NCBI GenBank assembly: GCA_013176395.1
Contig: JABMLP010000023.1
Location: 744,001 to 808,000, forward strand
Reading direction: 5' to 3'
Length of the DNA stretch: 64,000 bases
Source of the DNA: Venturia oleaginea
Taxonomy: Eukaryota; Ascomycota; Dothideomycetes; Venturiales; Venturiaceae
Shown here one piece after another: positions 42,169 through 52,968 of the stretch (positions are counted from its first letter, which is position 1; every line of letters starts with the position of its first letter). Both the position numbers and the translations under genes were made by a program. Below the pieces are notes generated by a model, which saw only the letters and a program-made list of their open reading frames with translations, had not been told where the DNA came from and ran no database searches.

Positions 42169-43653
42169 GGTGATCGGGTAATTCGTGAATGGGAGACGTT
42201 TTAGCCGAGATCATAGGTGGTGATAAAGTATTGCAAATGAAAAGTGTGAAGAGGATGTTTCAGCGAAGCTGTGTAAACGAGCGAATTGACAATTCCACCA
42301 TGGAGCAAGCGCGGAGGACTTATAGCATGACCTCCGCGTCTAAGCCAGTACGGATATAACTTCTTGCAATGCACGACTTGTTATCAAGCTACCCTTCGAA
42401 TTCTGCCTCGTCGACAACATCTGTCATGGTTGAATACTTATTTCTCGAAAAATGGTTTGTTATCCGTCGGAACACATCGCACGGCTGATACGAGTATCGA
42501 TGAACCTGATGTTGGCGGTGCGAGATCCAGCTCCCGGCCCAAGGCTTGCCAATGGATTTACCTTCAAATCCCTATCGAGGTTTTGCATAGCCTCGACGGA
42601 CCAAATCGTGTATGCAGGACGACCGGTGGAAAAGGATGGTGTTCCGTTACACGACTTACTTTCGCGGAGTGAAAATGCCCGCATCTAGCCAACGCCGAAT
42701 TCGTGTCCAACTTCCCCCATCAAACCTAAGAATTCGTGCCGAACACGAGGTTGGAACGACTTAGGCCGGTGGTCGCGTCGATGCAGGTCGGAGGCAATAA
42801 GTCGTCAAATTGGAATGTGAGGTGTCTTCCAGGCATCAAATTATAATCGACATTTAATCTAGACTGCAAATAGTGCAACACTCTGCAGAAGTACCAGGAT
42901 AGAACGAGGCTCAGACCTTCCTTCTACCCAGCCACGTCGGTGAACATATGAACAAGAAAGCCATCAGAGGATGGCGGAATTGTTGTAGCATGTGCGGCGC
43001 GGCAGTGCAAGAAAAGGCCGCATTGTCAACCATCGGATGGCTTGTAAGGTCGCCAGGGGGATTTGGGAAAGGCAATACAAACGAGCAGTCCAGTACTAGC
43101 TTGCAACAGATTTCCAATCTGGAAAAAAATTCGCAACCTTCGTTCGGCCCCTTGATGAGATGACGAACGCTGGCAATCGATACGATTCATGAGTTCCTCG
43201 AAGGTGCTATCCTGCGCGGTTTTGTCCTCAATAGAACAGATCTACGCCAGGTGCTTGCAAGGTTACTGGTGCAAACTCGACGAGAGCAATGCAACGACAT
43301 TAGCTCGCGAGGGCTCAAGACATGCTTGTAGACTCTCGATAAAGGAGTTCTGCAGAAAGAGCTGGGCCTCATCTGTAAGGATTAAGATCGCCGCACTCAT
43401 TGTGCGCCATTTTCTGTCTATCTTGCACTTATGCAATGCATCATCCGTGGTCCAAATCTCTCTTCTAGTCCTCCAATATGCCCTCTGGATGTTTGAATAG
43501 TTAGAATTGAGCTTTCAGTGAGAGAGAAGCGAGAAGTTGTGAGATCAGCGGCTCGACATTTTAAAGTATCAAATCGAACCCGATGACTTCGTATACCAGA
43601 CTGGACCGTACGTTTCTCAGTAGACTCTTCTGTGCCTTGAGATTCACCTGCAA
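42169..43653. other. Intergenic, decayed
   Basis: About 1.5 kb without a supported gene. Minus-strand frames between 43187 and 43657 could be a decayed continuation of the HET pseudogene's C-terminal part, but no motif supports this. Confidence 0.35.
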
Positions 43654-44728
43654 TCATTGGCTGTTCTGCGGCTTCCCAGCACTGAGAGCGTATATCGTCT
43701 CCGACTTGAACTTCTTCTCGAAATCCTTTCTCGATCGAATATATAAGTGTCGAGGACTATGTCGGACAAATCTTTGCGCTTTCTTCTCGGGGTCTTCTCG
43801 GAGCTCAATGCAGATGATGAGTTCTTCCCTCACCGTGGTATTCGGATCGTTGTACTGCTCTGCTCCCTCAGCAGGCGTTTGGAGAGGGCCGTCGATGGAG
43901 CATATCCACGCTAAAAATCTTTCCTCGCCCAGCTCATTCGGCCGCCCATCGTTATCAACTCTCACCATGCTCATGCGAGGCAAACTTATATGTAAGCCTC
44001 TACCAGTTAGACTTGGAGTGTGCTCGTGCTGGTCATCAATTCGCTTGCATTTTGAGCCGGCATCGGTGTGCTCAGGTCGCTTGCCTTCAGGCGCAAGAAA
44101 TGACCTTACCGATAGCTTGAAGTCAGCCGGAAATGACGCGAAGAGTCCCCGGGGCATATTATTGAGAGGATCAGCAGTCCAGGCAAAAATGGTGTAGTCT
44201 TCAGTTCGACCGATGATCTCTTCCTGAAGCCGAATGAATGCCTGAGTTCCTTCTCCGTACAGCATTGGCATGTTGACATCGAACAGACCCATCAGACAGT
44301 ATGCGACGTCCTCGAGACGGGATGTGGCACGAGAGGCAGCCCATGACATTTTCTCTGCGATAGATCTCTTCCTGTCATCGGCAGTAACCATGAGTATCTT
44401 CGTGTGATTTGCGTGATGAGAGCTATCTCCTCGCAGAGGCTTTTCTTTGTCCCAATTTTTTTCCACCCTTTGTCGTAAAAGTGGACCGATTTTGGGGCAA
44501 TTAATTCTTCTGTCAAAGGCTTCAGTGCGAACTCTCCAAGCGATCACGTATCCATGTTGAACTCACGCAAGGTCCAACCTCTTCCGAACCATTTACAAGC
44601 CCAGAGACTTTCATCCTGTCGTACGCAAGTTTCTTTCTCTTTTCAAGAATTCCTTTTTTCTTCTCGAGATTCTCTTTTCTCTCCTGAGGGTCTTTGTCCT
44701 CATTGCCAAGGTCTCCTTCAAACTGCAT
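43654..44728 (-). pseudogene. HET-domain (heterokaryon incompatibility) pseudogene
   Basis: The HET domain mediates vegetative incompatibility cell death in filamentous fungi. On the minus strand the family motifs appear in order. KWFGRGWTL lies near 44600-44568; after a 57-base intron (44510-44566, GTGAGT...TTGACAG) the codon restored is Gln, giving the classic RGWTLQELIAP. SVHFYDKGWKKIGTK follows, then EKMSWAASRATSRLEDVAYCLMGLFDVNMPMLYGEGTQAFIRLQEEI and FAWTAD. Between ITQIT and KILMVTADD (about 44396-44408) the frame jumps by one base with no room for an intron. Upstream of KWFGRG the expected N-terminal HET motifs are missing and the frame hits a stop near 44636. I therefore call it a pseudogene. 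The C-terminal frame ends at 43654. Confidence 0.75.
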
Positions 44729-45244
44729 GTCCTGAAAAGTAGATTCCCGTAATCGTATACAGAGATGCCTGATTCAATTAAAAGAAACCGAGTCACCTGT
44801 ATGGTAGACCCATAGCGGCAATCTTGCCAATCCAGATTGCGTGGGAGATTCAGCGGGCTTCGGACCGCCGTTTTGGCCGAATACCGCCCGTGTTGTTCGA
44901 GGCTATGCACCGTTTAGGGTGCCTGCTCTCAAATCCCATCAACTGCAAGTTCCAAGAACAAACCCCTGAATGCATTTAACAACCTTCGCATCTTGGTCCA
45001 AAGAGTCAAGCCCAAGCTAGCAGGCATCATGGGAGAGATCTTCATGCCTTGGGTTTATTATCTACTCTTGGATGCGCATCAGTACCCGTCAATCGACAAC
45101 TCCAACAACTACCCAACGCCAGACTATCAAACAAGCGCTTCCCACCCAATGAGACGAGAAGACAAGAATAAAGCCCACCACTCCATAATGCTCACATCCA
45201 CACCATTAAGAACAAGGAGCGTATTAAGCAAGCAAGCATATCCG
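44729..45244. other. Intergenic, no gene seen
   Basis: Spacer between the HET pseudogene and the end of the next minus-strand gene. ORFs here are shadows or chance frames. Confidence 0.4.
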
Positions 45245-46870
45245 CTAGCTAGCCATCTTCACCACAAACCCACCCCTCTCCATGGTATTCACAAAGATAA
45301 ACCCACTCTTAAACAACGCATAACTACTCCAACTCCCCACAAACGCCACAGCCCCGCCCTTGTCCTCCTCATCATCCTCAGGATAAACATCAAAGAACCC
45401 CACTTCCTTGACACCTTTCCCCGTCGGATCAGTCGGTATACTGCGAATATCCAGTACGCGCAGTCCAGAGCCGTAATTAGACTGGTATGTATGTCCATCG
45501 TGGATGTATTGATTGTGATCGATACTATGCGCAGTCGACTTGTAGTAACCCGTTTGTCTAGGCTTGGAGAGATCGGCGATATTCCAGATATAAGTCACTG
45601 GTCTTCCATCCTCTGCCAATCCCGCCTCATCTACCTCGTCGTACTCGTCATCGAGTAACATCCATTCCTGCCATTGTTTATCCAGGACCCACCCTTGATG
45701 CGTATAACTCGCCCCCTCATAGGACGTTCTCGAGATAATGGTCGGTTTAGTTTTATTGGTGATATCGTAGATGGTAAGGGTATCCTCGTTGTATCCGTAG
45801 CAGATTTCGCGGCCGACGTATTTGGTGTCTGGACCGCGGTAGATGAGACATTGGGCGTCGTGGACGTAACCGTCTTCCCATGCGCAACCGGGAGAGGTGG
45901 GATTGGCGACGTCGGTGACGTTTATGAAGATGATGCCACTTTTGCAAGTGTCATTCCTAGGCACCGCTCCAACTGAGAAGATGAAGTTTGTTTCGTCGTT
46001 GGCCAGGACGTTGTGGGTTTTGCCGATGGGTAGTTGGTTGTAATGGCCAGCGAGATCCTTCTCAGGGGAGAAAAGCTTCGGAGAGGCTGGGTCGATGGCT
46101 ACGAGCTACGATCGTCTCGTTAGTGTCCAATTTTCACCGTCTCTAGCCTTTCAACTCTTCTGGTAGTAAGTACTGGTAGTGACGTACCTTCCTCATGTCA
46201 AAGATCTGAATCCCATGATTCTCACTCTCACTGCCAATTATAACATAATCCTTGAACCCCCTAATCTCCCTCCAGATCACGGCTTTAGACCCCGGCGTTT
46301 GAGGCAAACGACCCAGGTATATAATCTTCCCCTCTTTGTCGATTTCGATGAAGGCGGCGCCGTCAGCTTGGCCGAGCGCAACGAACTCGCGACCTTCGGG
46401 GGATGTCCAACCCCAGGAGGAGGAGCCCTCACCAGTCTTAGAACCAAGGGCGGAGTGGGATTTGAAGTTGTAAAGATCGATCTAGAGCGTTAATTGCCTG
46501 ACAGACTGTTGAAGAAGGAACAGTAAAGGACGAACATTATTGCATCGAAAAGTGTAACTGCTGTTTCCCGGTATAGCTGTCGCGAGACCATTTACGCACT
46601 TGACCACATTATCGATACTCGGGTATTGTTCTGAAGCGAATCTGCCAGCTTTGCGGAGTTGGTCCCATTTGGTCTGACAAGGAATTAGCTACATCCTACC
46701 TTATCTTCGAAGTCATTATTCTTACGAACCTCTTTCAGCGTCATAATCCTCTCCATCATAATCCCACTCTCGTACAATTCCGTTCCCCTGACAATGTTCG
46801 GCACCATTTCCTTCGCCCATCCATGACTGGCGAAGGCAGTGGTAACAGCCAAAGATCGTACCCAAAGCAT
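45245..46870 (-). CDS. Secreted choice-of-anchor-B family protein
   Basis: Four exons, 46730-46870, 46536-46673, 46188-46481 and 45245-46105, all joined in phase 0, give 477 residues. I chose the ATG at 46870 because it begins a signal peptide (MLWVRSLAVTTAFASHGWA). The protein matches the choice-of-anchor-B (LVIVD-repeat, beta-propeller-like) family found in secreted bacterial and fungal proteins. The segments GREFVALGQADGAAFIEI, YVIIGSESENHGIQIFDM, LPIGKTHNVLANDET, YVGREICYGYNEDTLTIYDI, ASYTHQGWVLDKQ and AHSIDHNQYIHDGHTYQSNYGSGLRVLDI follow the expected order. His residues in these motifs are conserved in the family. Introns 1 and 2 both use the rare donor GTTCGT. Molecular role unknown. 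Confidence 0.85.
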
Positions 46871-48135
46871 TTCAAAGGAATGCAATGTGCAGGAAGACAA
46901 GTCGAGATATGGGACAAGAGTTTTAAATCTTGGTACACAGGGCCTGTTGTTCATACAAACGAGGTAAGGCGACTCTTATGGCCCTCGCGTCTACCTGACG
47001 ATTCGGACGTGTAGTATCCGTCATTCTTGATACTGTGTAAATAGCTTGGGCAAGGGTTATCCATGTCGTCCCGATAGTAAGGTTTTGGACGCTCGGATTA
47101 TCAAATTAATCAAGAAGTATGGAAGGCAGAAAAGAATCGGAACGTCGGTTGCCTCCGATCAGGATTGAGATAGCTACTGAATATAGTTTAGGATAGAGAA
47201 ATGACTCGCTTGATTAGGATGGTAGTCCAGAGTTGATACTCTGGACCACAGCCTTACCGTTTGCCAATATGTTGAGCATTTGACGTGATCATATCGTTGG
47301 TAGACGATTGATGCAAGAGCTCCGAGGGATATTCTGTAACGGATAGAAAAGAAGGAAGCTGGGTGACAAAATAAGGCCCGCGCGCGATGGCAAAAGAGAG
47401 AGCAGAACAGAGGGCATTGGTCGTATGTTTCTTAAGCTGTGTGGGCCATACCTACCTTCCCACCAGCTGCTATCCACTTCGCCCAGACAGTGATGCTATT
47501 GTGATAACGGATCCCTAGCCTACTTGGGCAAGTCTCATCGAATCGATTCACGCAAGGAAAGCGTCGTGGTTTGCTTTCCCAAAAAGGAGGCTCCATGTCT
47601 TGCAAGGTTGTATAGTCTTGGCAATCTTCCAAATAAACGACATAGATTGCCTGCTTACCAAAGATATTCGCCATCCTGATCGGCAGAAGCGCAGGCGAAC
47701 AAGCTTTCGCCTAGCCTGGGATCAAAGATGCCGAGCCCTCATTCACGGAAACCCTACTCAGAAAAATTCCGTTCGTTTGCGCTTATCGTCAACGCAAGGC
47801 ACGAACACTGTAAGCAAATTGATATCGGTGCAGCATTTTGTTATCTTCGAAAGAGGTGCACGGAAACGTGATCGGACAAGGCAGACGTATCTGTTCGTCC
47901 ATGAGAAGAGGTCGAGATCGACTCTTCCTTTCTGTTCGAATAAAGGCTCTTACCACCTTCCAAAGCGATTGTGCGATGCCGGAGGACCAATGGTCTCACT
48001 CATGCTGTGTGAGCCCAGTGTCACCCGAGCGCTTAACGCTGCGGGCCGTGCAAGGCTCAAGCTTATCAAAGTCAACAGGCTAGAGACGAATGTAGCAGTC
48101 GACAGGCTCAAAGGCAGCCTGATAGTTTCTTCGTC
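46871..48135. other. Intergenic with one doubtful small ORF
   Basis: A minus-strand frame beginning at 47674 (MANIFGKQAIYVVYLEDCQ...) reads plausibly for about 70 codons to GGK. With a GTAGGT donor at 47459 and a GTTACAG acceptor near 47332 it would end at about 47290. I cannot support it as a gene. Elsewhere nothing is seen. Confidence 0.3.
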
Positions 48136-49710
48136 TTATACCCTCATCGAACTGGGACTGGCTGTCTCCAGTTGAGATTCCTCATACGCCTCATCCCAAT
48201 CATCTTCATCTCTGGCCGCTCCAGTCAACGACGACCAAACTCTTTCCCAAAGCCCCTTCTTCAGTACCATCCCCAGGACCAAGACGATAGGCAAATGCCA
48301 CACGCTAGCCCAGAACAGACTCCTCGCAGATCCCTTAGCTCCTTCCAGCCTCCAGAACTTGACCGCCTCGTATGTGAACCATCCATTAGCAAGGCAGCTC
48401 AATGGTACGAATGCCTGTTCAACCACGCCAACATATGCTAGCCCGACGCATACGGGGAACATTAGCACGCTGTATCGCAATGCCACCCGCGCATTCCTGG
48501 CCGGATTCACCCATGCCAACATCCGATATCCGGCATTCTTGTACTCTTCTCTAATCGGCCAACTCAATGCGTTGAAATGTGGAAACTGCCAACAGAACAA
48601 GTATGCGGCCAAAAGCCAACCTCCCGCACTTCCGTCTCCAAACAACAACTCTTTCCAATCTCCCGCTCCAGTGGCGCATTGTCCGGCAGCAGCTGTCCAT
48701 CCCATCAACGGAGGGATTGCGCCCACTATTGCACCAACCCAAGTGTTCACCACACTAATGCGTTTCATGGGTGTATACACTCCAGCGTAGAGGAAAATGT
48801 TGAAGGCAGCAAGTGCCGAAGTTGTCGGGTTGACTCCAGCATAAATCGCTGCCGTTCCAGTAATGCCTGTGACGATGGCAAAAATGAGAGCTCCACGCGA
48901 ACTTATGAGTTTTCTAACCAATGGCCGGTTCTGCGTTCGGCTCATCTTCGCGTCATGCTCCGGCTCGAAGAGCATGTTCAGCGCATTGGCAGACGCACAT
49001 GTCAGAAATGTCCCGGTGGTGAGGAAAAAGAGGGTGAGGGTACTGAGGGACGGCGCTGCCGTTGTCGAAGTGAGAAGGAGAGCAGGAACCGGGTAGATAC
49101 TGTAAGCGGCTGTCGTAGTCAGAACAATGAGGAAACTAAGCCGTGGCTTGGAAAGTGAGAGATATGTTGCAATCCGTCTCCGCAATGAATTGACGGGGAG
49201 GTTGCGCGCGACGGTAGTCAATCGATTTGAGGCATCGAGAGGCAATGTGCTGGGAGTATCGTCCTTCTGTTTCCGACGTCTCCGATGCGGTAATATCTCC
49301 TCCTCTTTCGCTGTCTCTTGTGTGGATATGCCTGTCTCTTCTAGTTTCGAGGATGCTATGAGATCACTCTTTGCTGCACTCGCATTGGCATTCGTACCGT
49401 CAAGTACGGCTGTAGATTGCTTCCGAGAAATTGGTTTCCACCGACTGCCTCGCGCAGGTGCTACCACATCCTTCAATACCCCATTTGCCCAAAAATATGT
49501 CCTTCCAGCTGCCAGCCCTTGGCGGCCCGTGAAGAATGGTACATCGTGAGCATGATTTCGTTGTACGGAGGAGGTCGTGATGCTGCGGCGGGATGGGTTG
49601 GTTGGTCGGGATGAAGTAGATGATGGATTGAGTTGCCTCAAGCATCGAAAACAGATGGTATTAGCATCAGAAACGAATGAACGCTTCAAAGCCGAAGAGA
49701 AAGGAGGCAT
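48136..49710 (-). CDS. COX10: Protoheme IX farnesyltransferase, mitochondrial
   Basis: A 524-residue intronless Cox10, which converts protoheme to heme O in the mitochondrial inner membrane, the first step of heme A synthesis for cytochrome c oxidase. The N-terminus is Arg/Ser-rich with RRSITTSSVQRN, a mitochondrial targeting sequence. The UbiA prenyltransferase core starts near residue 185 (YLSLSKPRLSFLIVLTTTAAY). The first metal/diphosphate-binding motif is N-ALNMLFEPEHDAKMSRTQNRPL near 240, and the second conserved loop is NIFLYAGVYTPMKRISVVNTWVGAIVGAIPPLMGW. Several further membrane helices follow. A Lys/Asp/Ser linker of about 60 residues before the core is common in fungal forms. Confidence 0.95.
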   Translation of the reverse strand: MPPFSSALKRSFVSDANTICFRCLRQLNPSSTSSRPTNPSRRSITTSSVQRNHAHDVPFFTGRQGLAAGRTYFWANGVLKDVVAPARGSRWKPISRKQSTAVLDGTNANASAAKSDLIASSKLEETGISTQETAKEEEILPHRRRRKQKDDTPSTLPLDASNRLTTVARNLPVNSLRRRIATYLSLSKPRLSFLIVLTTTAAYSIYPVPALLLTSTTAAPSLSTLTLFFLTTGTFLTCASANALNMLFEPEHDAKMSRTQNRPLVRKLISSRGALIFAIVTGITGTAAIYAGVNPTTSALAAFNIFLYAGVYTPMKRISVVNTWVGAIVGAIPPLMGWTAAAGQCATGAGDWKELLFGDGSAGGWLLAAYLFCWQFPHFNALSWPIREEYKNAGYRMLAWVNPARNARVALRYSVLMFPVCVGLAYVGVVEQAFVPLSCLANGWFTYEAVKFWRLEGAKGSARSLFWASVWHLPIVLVLGMVLKKGLWERVWSSLTGAARDEDDWDEAYEESQLETASPSSMRV

Positions 49711-50190
49711 CGTCCGACAATGGCAGTGGTACCGTGGGGAGCAAGCAAGAAGATCGGTAGTTTATCTCATGGACCCCAGCAGGATAAAATCACCACTCGG
49801 TCTGAGATTTTCACGCATGGGAATTCGGAATCAATGTAATGATCCCGTCCAGGCGCCGTTCTTGAACTTGGTCTCTTATGCTAAAGAAAAACATTATATT
49901 ACATGTTGCACACCATGAAACTACGTAAGTCATAATCGAACGTTTGGCATATACCGCATCACTGACAAACCTTGAAAGATATCTCGCAAGTATCTTAAGA
50001 ACGGGAATGATAGAAATCGAAGACGAGGAGAAGATGGGCATACACCGCTGTCCCTGGATATCATACTGAGCGCCTCGCACTTCCAGTCTCCCAAAACGGC
50101 AATCATACACTCTTTATATTTCCTTTCCTTCACCTGGTGCTCAAAGTCATGATAAATCCATCGTCTAGTCCCTGCCACAATGCAATCAAA
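49711..50190. other. Intergenic, COX10 leader and CET1 3' flank
   Basis: No gene seen. The sequence next to 49710 is the 5' leader of COX10; the stretch adjacent to 50190 is the 3' flank of CET1. Confidence 0.4.
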
Positions 50191-51762
50191 TCATCTACCA
50201 TTTTGTTGCGGTGCAGTAGCCCTTGCGGCCCGGTTCAACACTCTCATATTGTTCAAGAAACACTTGACCAGCTCCTCGTAGTCATTCACAATCCCTTTCC
50301 CAATCTTGTCGGCTTCTTCCCTTAAATTATTGGCGGGAAGCTCGATTTCCAGCTCATGAGTCTTCTGGCTATTCGTGCCCGACATTTGTGTGACTTGGGT
50401 AAGATCAACCTGAAAGCCTTGATGAGTGTAGCTCACTCGATCCTTGCTTCGCCCCGTTGAGACGCCATTATCCAAGTGCTCTGGAAGACCTTCGATTGGA
50501 TGCGGCCATGCTGTTTCCAACGAGACACTGATTCGAATATCAAATTCATCGCTGGGACAGAATACCTCGAGATCTGCCATCCGCAGTTTGAGTATTGCGG
50601 CCGTGACGGTGTTCGTTTTGTTGTCCCGCGTCACGCGCACGCGAGCAGATTTCCCCCCCTCTAGGTGCGCGTCTTTGACTGCTTGGGGAAGGCTTGATCT
50701 GGCTAGCAGATGTGAGGGTAAGTCGTAAGTTTTATCGGTCTCTATGGTGTGTTTGTAGGTCATGGGAACACGACCCGGTGTGCTTGCTTTTCGAAACGCA
50801 TCGTTGAGGTAATCATTCAGACGTTGGTGGTGCTTCACGCCCATCGAGCTCTTGAATTGTGCTCCAGACCCAGGAGTCATCACAGACTCGGTAAGTATGG
50901 GTATCCTGATGCGTCCTGCGTTGACTTGTAGTTCTCCAAGCTTGGCTTCGATTTCGATCTGCGTCCCTGGGCCATAATCAGGCGCAATTACAACATGATC
51001 CCACAGCCAGTTTGCAACCAGTCGTGACATGTCATTGTATGGTTCGTGATTGTCCAAGCTTGCTTCCAGAGTCGATCTTCGGAGAGGTGAGAATGAAGCC
51101 CCGGGCTGACCTGGAGGTGGACCGGTATGAATTGGAGGTGCGCCGGATTGAGTTGAAGGTGCGCCGTTTTGAGTTAGAGGTGATGCCGCCACATGTTGCG
51201 GTGCGGGCTCTGATCTCTTGGGTATATGCTTGTGTCCATCAGCTTCCCTGAGTCCCCATGGCGGAATTGTGGAGTAGCGACGCCGCCTCATGGGTGGTTT
51301 TGATGAATGGCTAGTCGAGCTGGAGCTGGAGGCCGCCGTAGATTGCGGGTTCCCGGACCCGCTTCCATCGCCTTCATTTTTGATGTGAACTGGTGTCTGG
51401 CCTCGGTCCAAAAGTGGCTGAGGTGTGCGCATTTTCTTGGGTGCAGGTTGTGGTGTTTGCTGATGGTCACTCATGCTGGACAAGCTCCGCTTGCGTGACA
51501 TGGTGGGCGATGGCGTTGATGTTGATATCTGTTGGGGCATCGGAGCTGGCGGCGCCATCGTCTTGGGACTGACACTGGCACTAGTCTCGCGATAGTGAGA
51601 GACAGGGAGTGAAGCGGTCCGGCTTGGGTATATCGGGGTTGATGGCGACGTTTGAGGAGGGAAATCGGCGAGTGAATGGGTACGTTGCGGCGTCTTCAGA
51701 CTGAGTGCCTGGGCTTGAGCTGAGGCATCACTAATGGGATTTAGCATGTTACGGAGATCCAT
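50191..51762 (-). CDS. CET1: mRNA capping enzyme beta subunit (RNA 5'-triphosphatase)
   Basis: A 523-residue protein of the Cet1 family of metal-dependent RNA triphosphatases, which remove the gamma phosphate of nascent transcripts as the first step of capping in the nucleus. I chose the ATG at 51762 (MDLRNMLNPIS); the frame is open 66 codons upstream but that part reads like leader. Residues 1-230 are Ser/Pro-rich and disordered. The tunnel domain begins near 230 (MSRLVANWLWDHVVI). It has motif A IEIEAKLGEL (near 266) and motif C HELEIELPA (near 468), whose Glu pairs bind the metal, and basic strands SARVRVTRD between them. The fungal fold differs from the animal cysteine-phosphatase type. 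Confidence 0.93.
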   Translation of the reverse strand: MDLRNMLNPISDASAQAQALSLKTPQRTHSLADFPPQTSPSTPIYPSRTASLPVSHYRETSASVSPKTMAPPAPMPQQISTSTPSPTMSRKRSLSSMSDHQQTPQPAPKKMRTPQPLLDRGQTPVHIKNEGDGSGSGNPQSTAASSSSSTSHSSKPPMRRRRYSTIPPWGLREADGHKHIPKRSEPAPQHVAASPLTQNGAPSTQSGAPPIHTGPPPGQPGASFSPLRRSTLEASLDNHEPYNDMSRLVANWLWDHVVIAPDYGPGTQIEIEAKLGELQVNAGRIRIPILTESVMTPGSGAQFKSSMGVKHHQRLNDYLNDAFRKASTPGRVPMTYKHTIETDKTYDLPSHLLARSSLPQAVKDAHLEGGKSARVRVTRDNKTNTVTAAILKLRMADLEVFCPSDEFDIRISVSLETAWPHPIEGLPEHLDNGVSTGRSKDRVSYTHQGFQVDLTQVTQMSGTNSQKTHELEIELPANNLREEADKIGKGIVNDYEELVKCFLNNMRVLNRAARATAPQQNGR

Positions 51763-52968
51763 ATTTGCTTTATTGACTGTTATGATGGCACAGCGCTGGA
51801 ATTCGGGGGAGGTTGCAATACGAATGTTTGCAGCGCGAGAGGTGAAGGCATGAGTCTTGGCTACGGGCTCTCCGGGGAACTTTTGAGTACTGACCATTTG
51901 GTCGATGGCCAAGATGAAGGCTTTTTCGACGTACAGCTCAAATTGGCCGTTATTAAACAATACAATATCTGAGGACGTCTGCTCTCCTGTTTTTCTTGAA
52001 AGCAGAATGTGTTGGTAGAGTGAATTAGCGACATGCCCATGAGCGGCGGGATTCCTGATGCCTTTTGTTTAGACCAGCACTATTCCTACAGCACATTTGG
52101 ATTATCCTATCGCACAACTTCCTCCTCAAAGAGAGGGCTGCAGCCGAAATAGAGTATTTAAGTTACGATCTCGATCTGTAGAAGATGTTACGGCGAATAC
52201 TACTACCTTGGAGTCAAGTTACGATCTCGATCTGTAGAAGAGGTTACGGCGGATACTACTACCTTAGAGTCAAGTTACGATCTCGATTTGTAGAGGAGGT
52301 TACGGCGAATAATACTACCTTCAAGTTAAAGCAAGAATTCTGCTCGAAGGTGCTCGAGGCTCGAGACTAGGACCTGGATCAAAGTCCTTATATTCCAGAT
52401 AAGTATCGCTAAATTCCTGGCAAATTAATTTTTGAAATTAGCAGAAATGTATCGACATCGAACCGAAATCCCACGTGTTCTAGCAAATACAATCTGAGTG
52501 GCAGTCCCGCTGTTTGCAGTATTGACTGGTGACCCCTTTGTAGATATTTGGAACAATCAAAGACCGTGGTTGTCGTTGAGGCACGCGTCTCGCTTGATGT
52601 TCCATTTCCGTCGATGCTAGTCTGCAGCTGCAGGCAATGATGCGCCAGTCGTGGCCGCATGGATCTAAACACCAGGAGCTGTGAGACTGCGGTCTTGTCG
52701 TGTCATCTCCCATCTCTCATCACCACCGCCCTGAACCATCAGACCGTGACTTCTTCCACCGAACACTCGCGCCTTCGAACACTCCCTGACCATAGTCACT
52801 TTATCGAACCAGAGCCTTCGCCGTATCAATTCACACTACAACCACACCACAACCCGAACAGCAAGGTCATCACAGCCCATCGCCTTTCTATTTCGACCAT
52901 CCAGCATCTGCCCATTCTCCGTCTCAGGCACAGCCTACACCATATCCGTTGCCACCACTGTAGTCGAC
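51763..52968. other. Divergent promoter region of CET1 and RPN2
   Basis: About 1.2 kb between the divergently transcribed CET1 and RPN2. It contains a three-copy 56-bp tandem repeat (52160-52327). The last 250 bases are CA-rich leader-like sequence for RPN2. Confidence 0.5.
52160..52327. repeat. 56-bp tandem repeat, three copies
   Basis: Units beginning AAGTTACGATCTCGAT start at 52160, 52216 and 52272, exactly 56 bases apart. They differ at a few positions (e.g. GAAGATG/GAAGAGG/GAGGAGG). It lies in the CET1-RPN2 intergenic region. Confidence 0.9.

Noticed and set aside
44993..45658. 221-codon plus-strand ORF
   Set aside because: Its larger part is antisense to the last exon of the choice-of-anchor-B gene, whose family match is clear.
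47600..48175. 191-codon plus-strand ORF
   Set aside because: Overlaps the end of COX10 on the other strand and has no recognisable composition.
51763..51960. 66 extra N-terminal codons for CET1
   Set aside because: In frame and ATG-started, but the conserved-type start is MDLRNMLNPIS at 51762 and no splice or motif supports the extension; remains possible.
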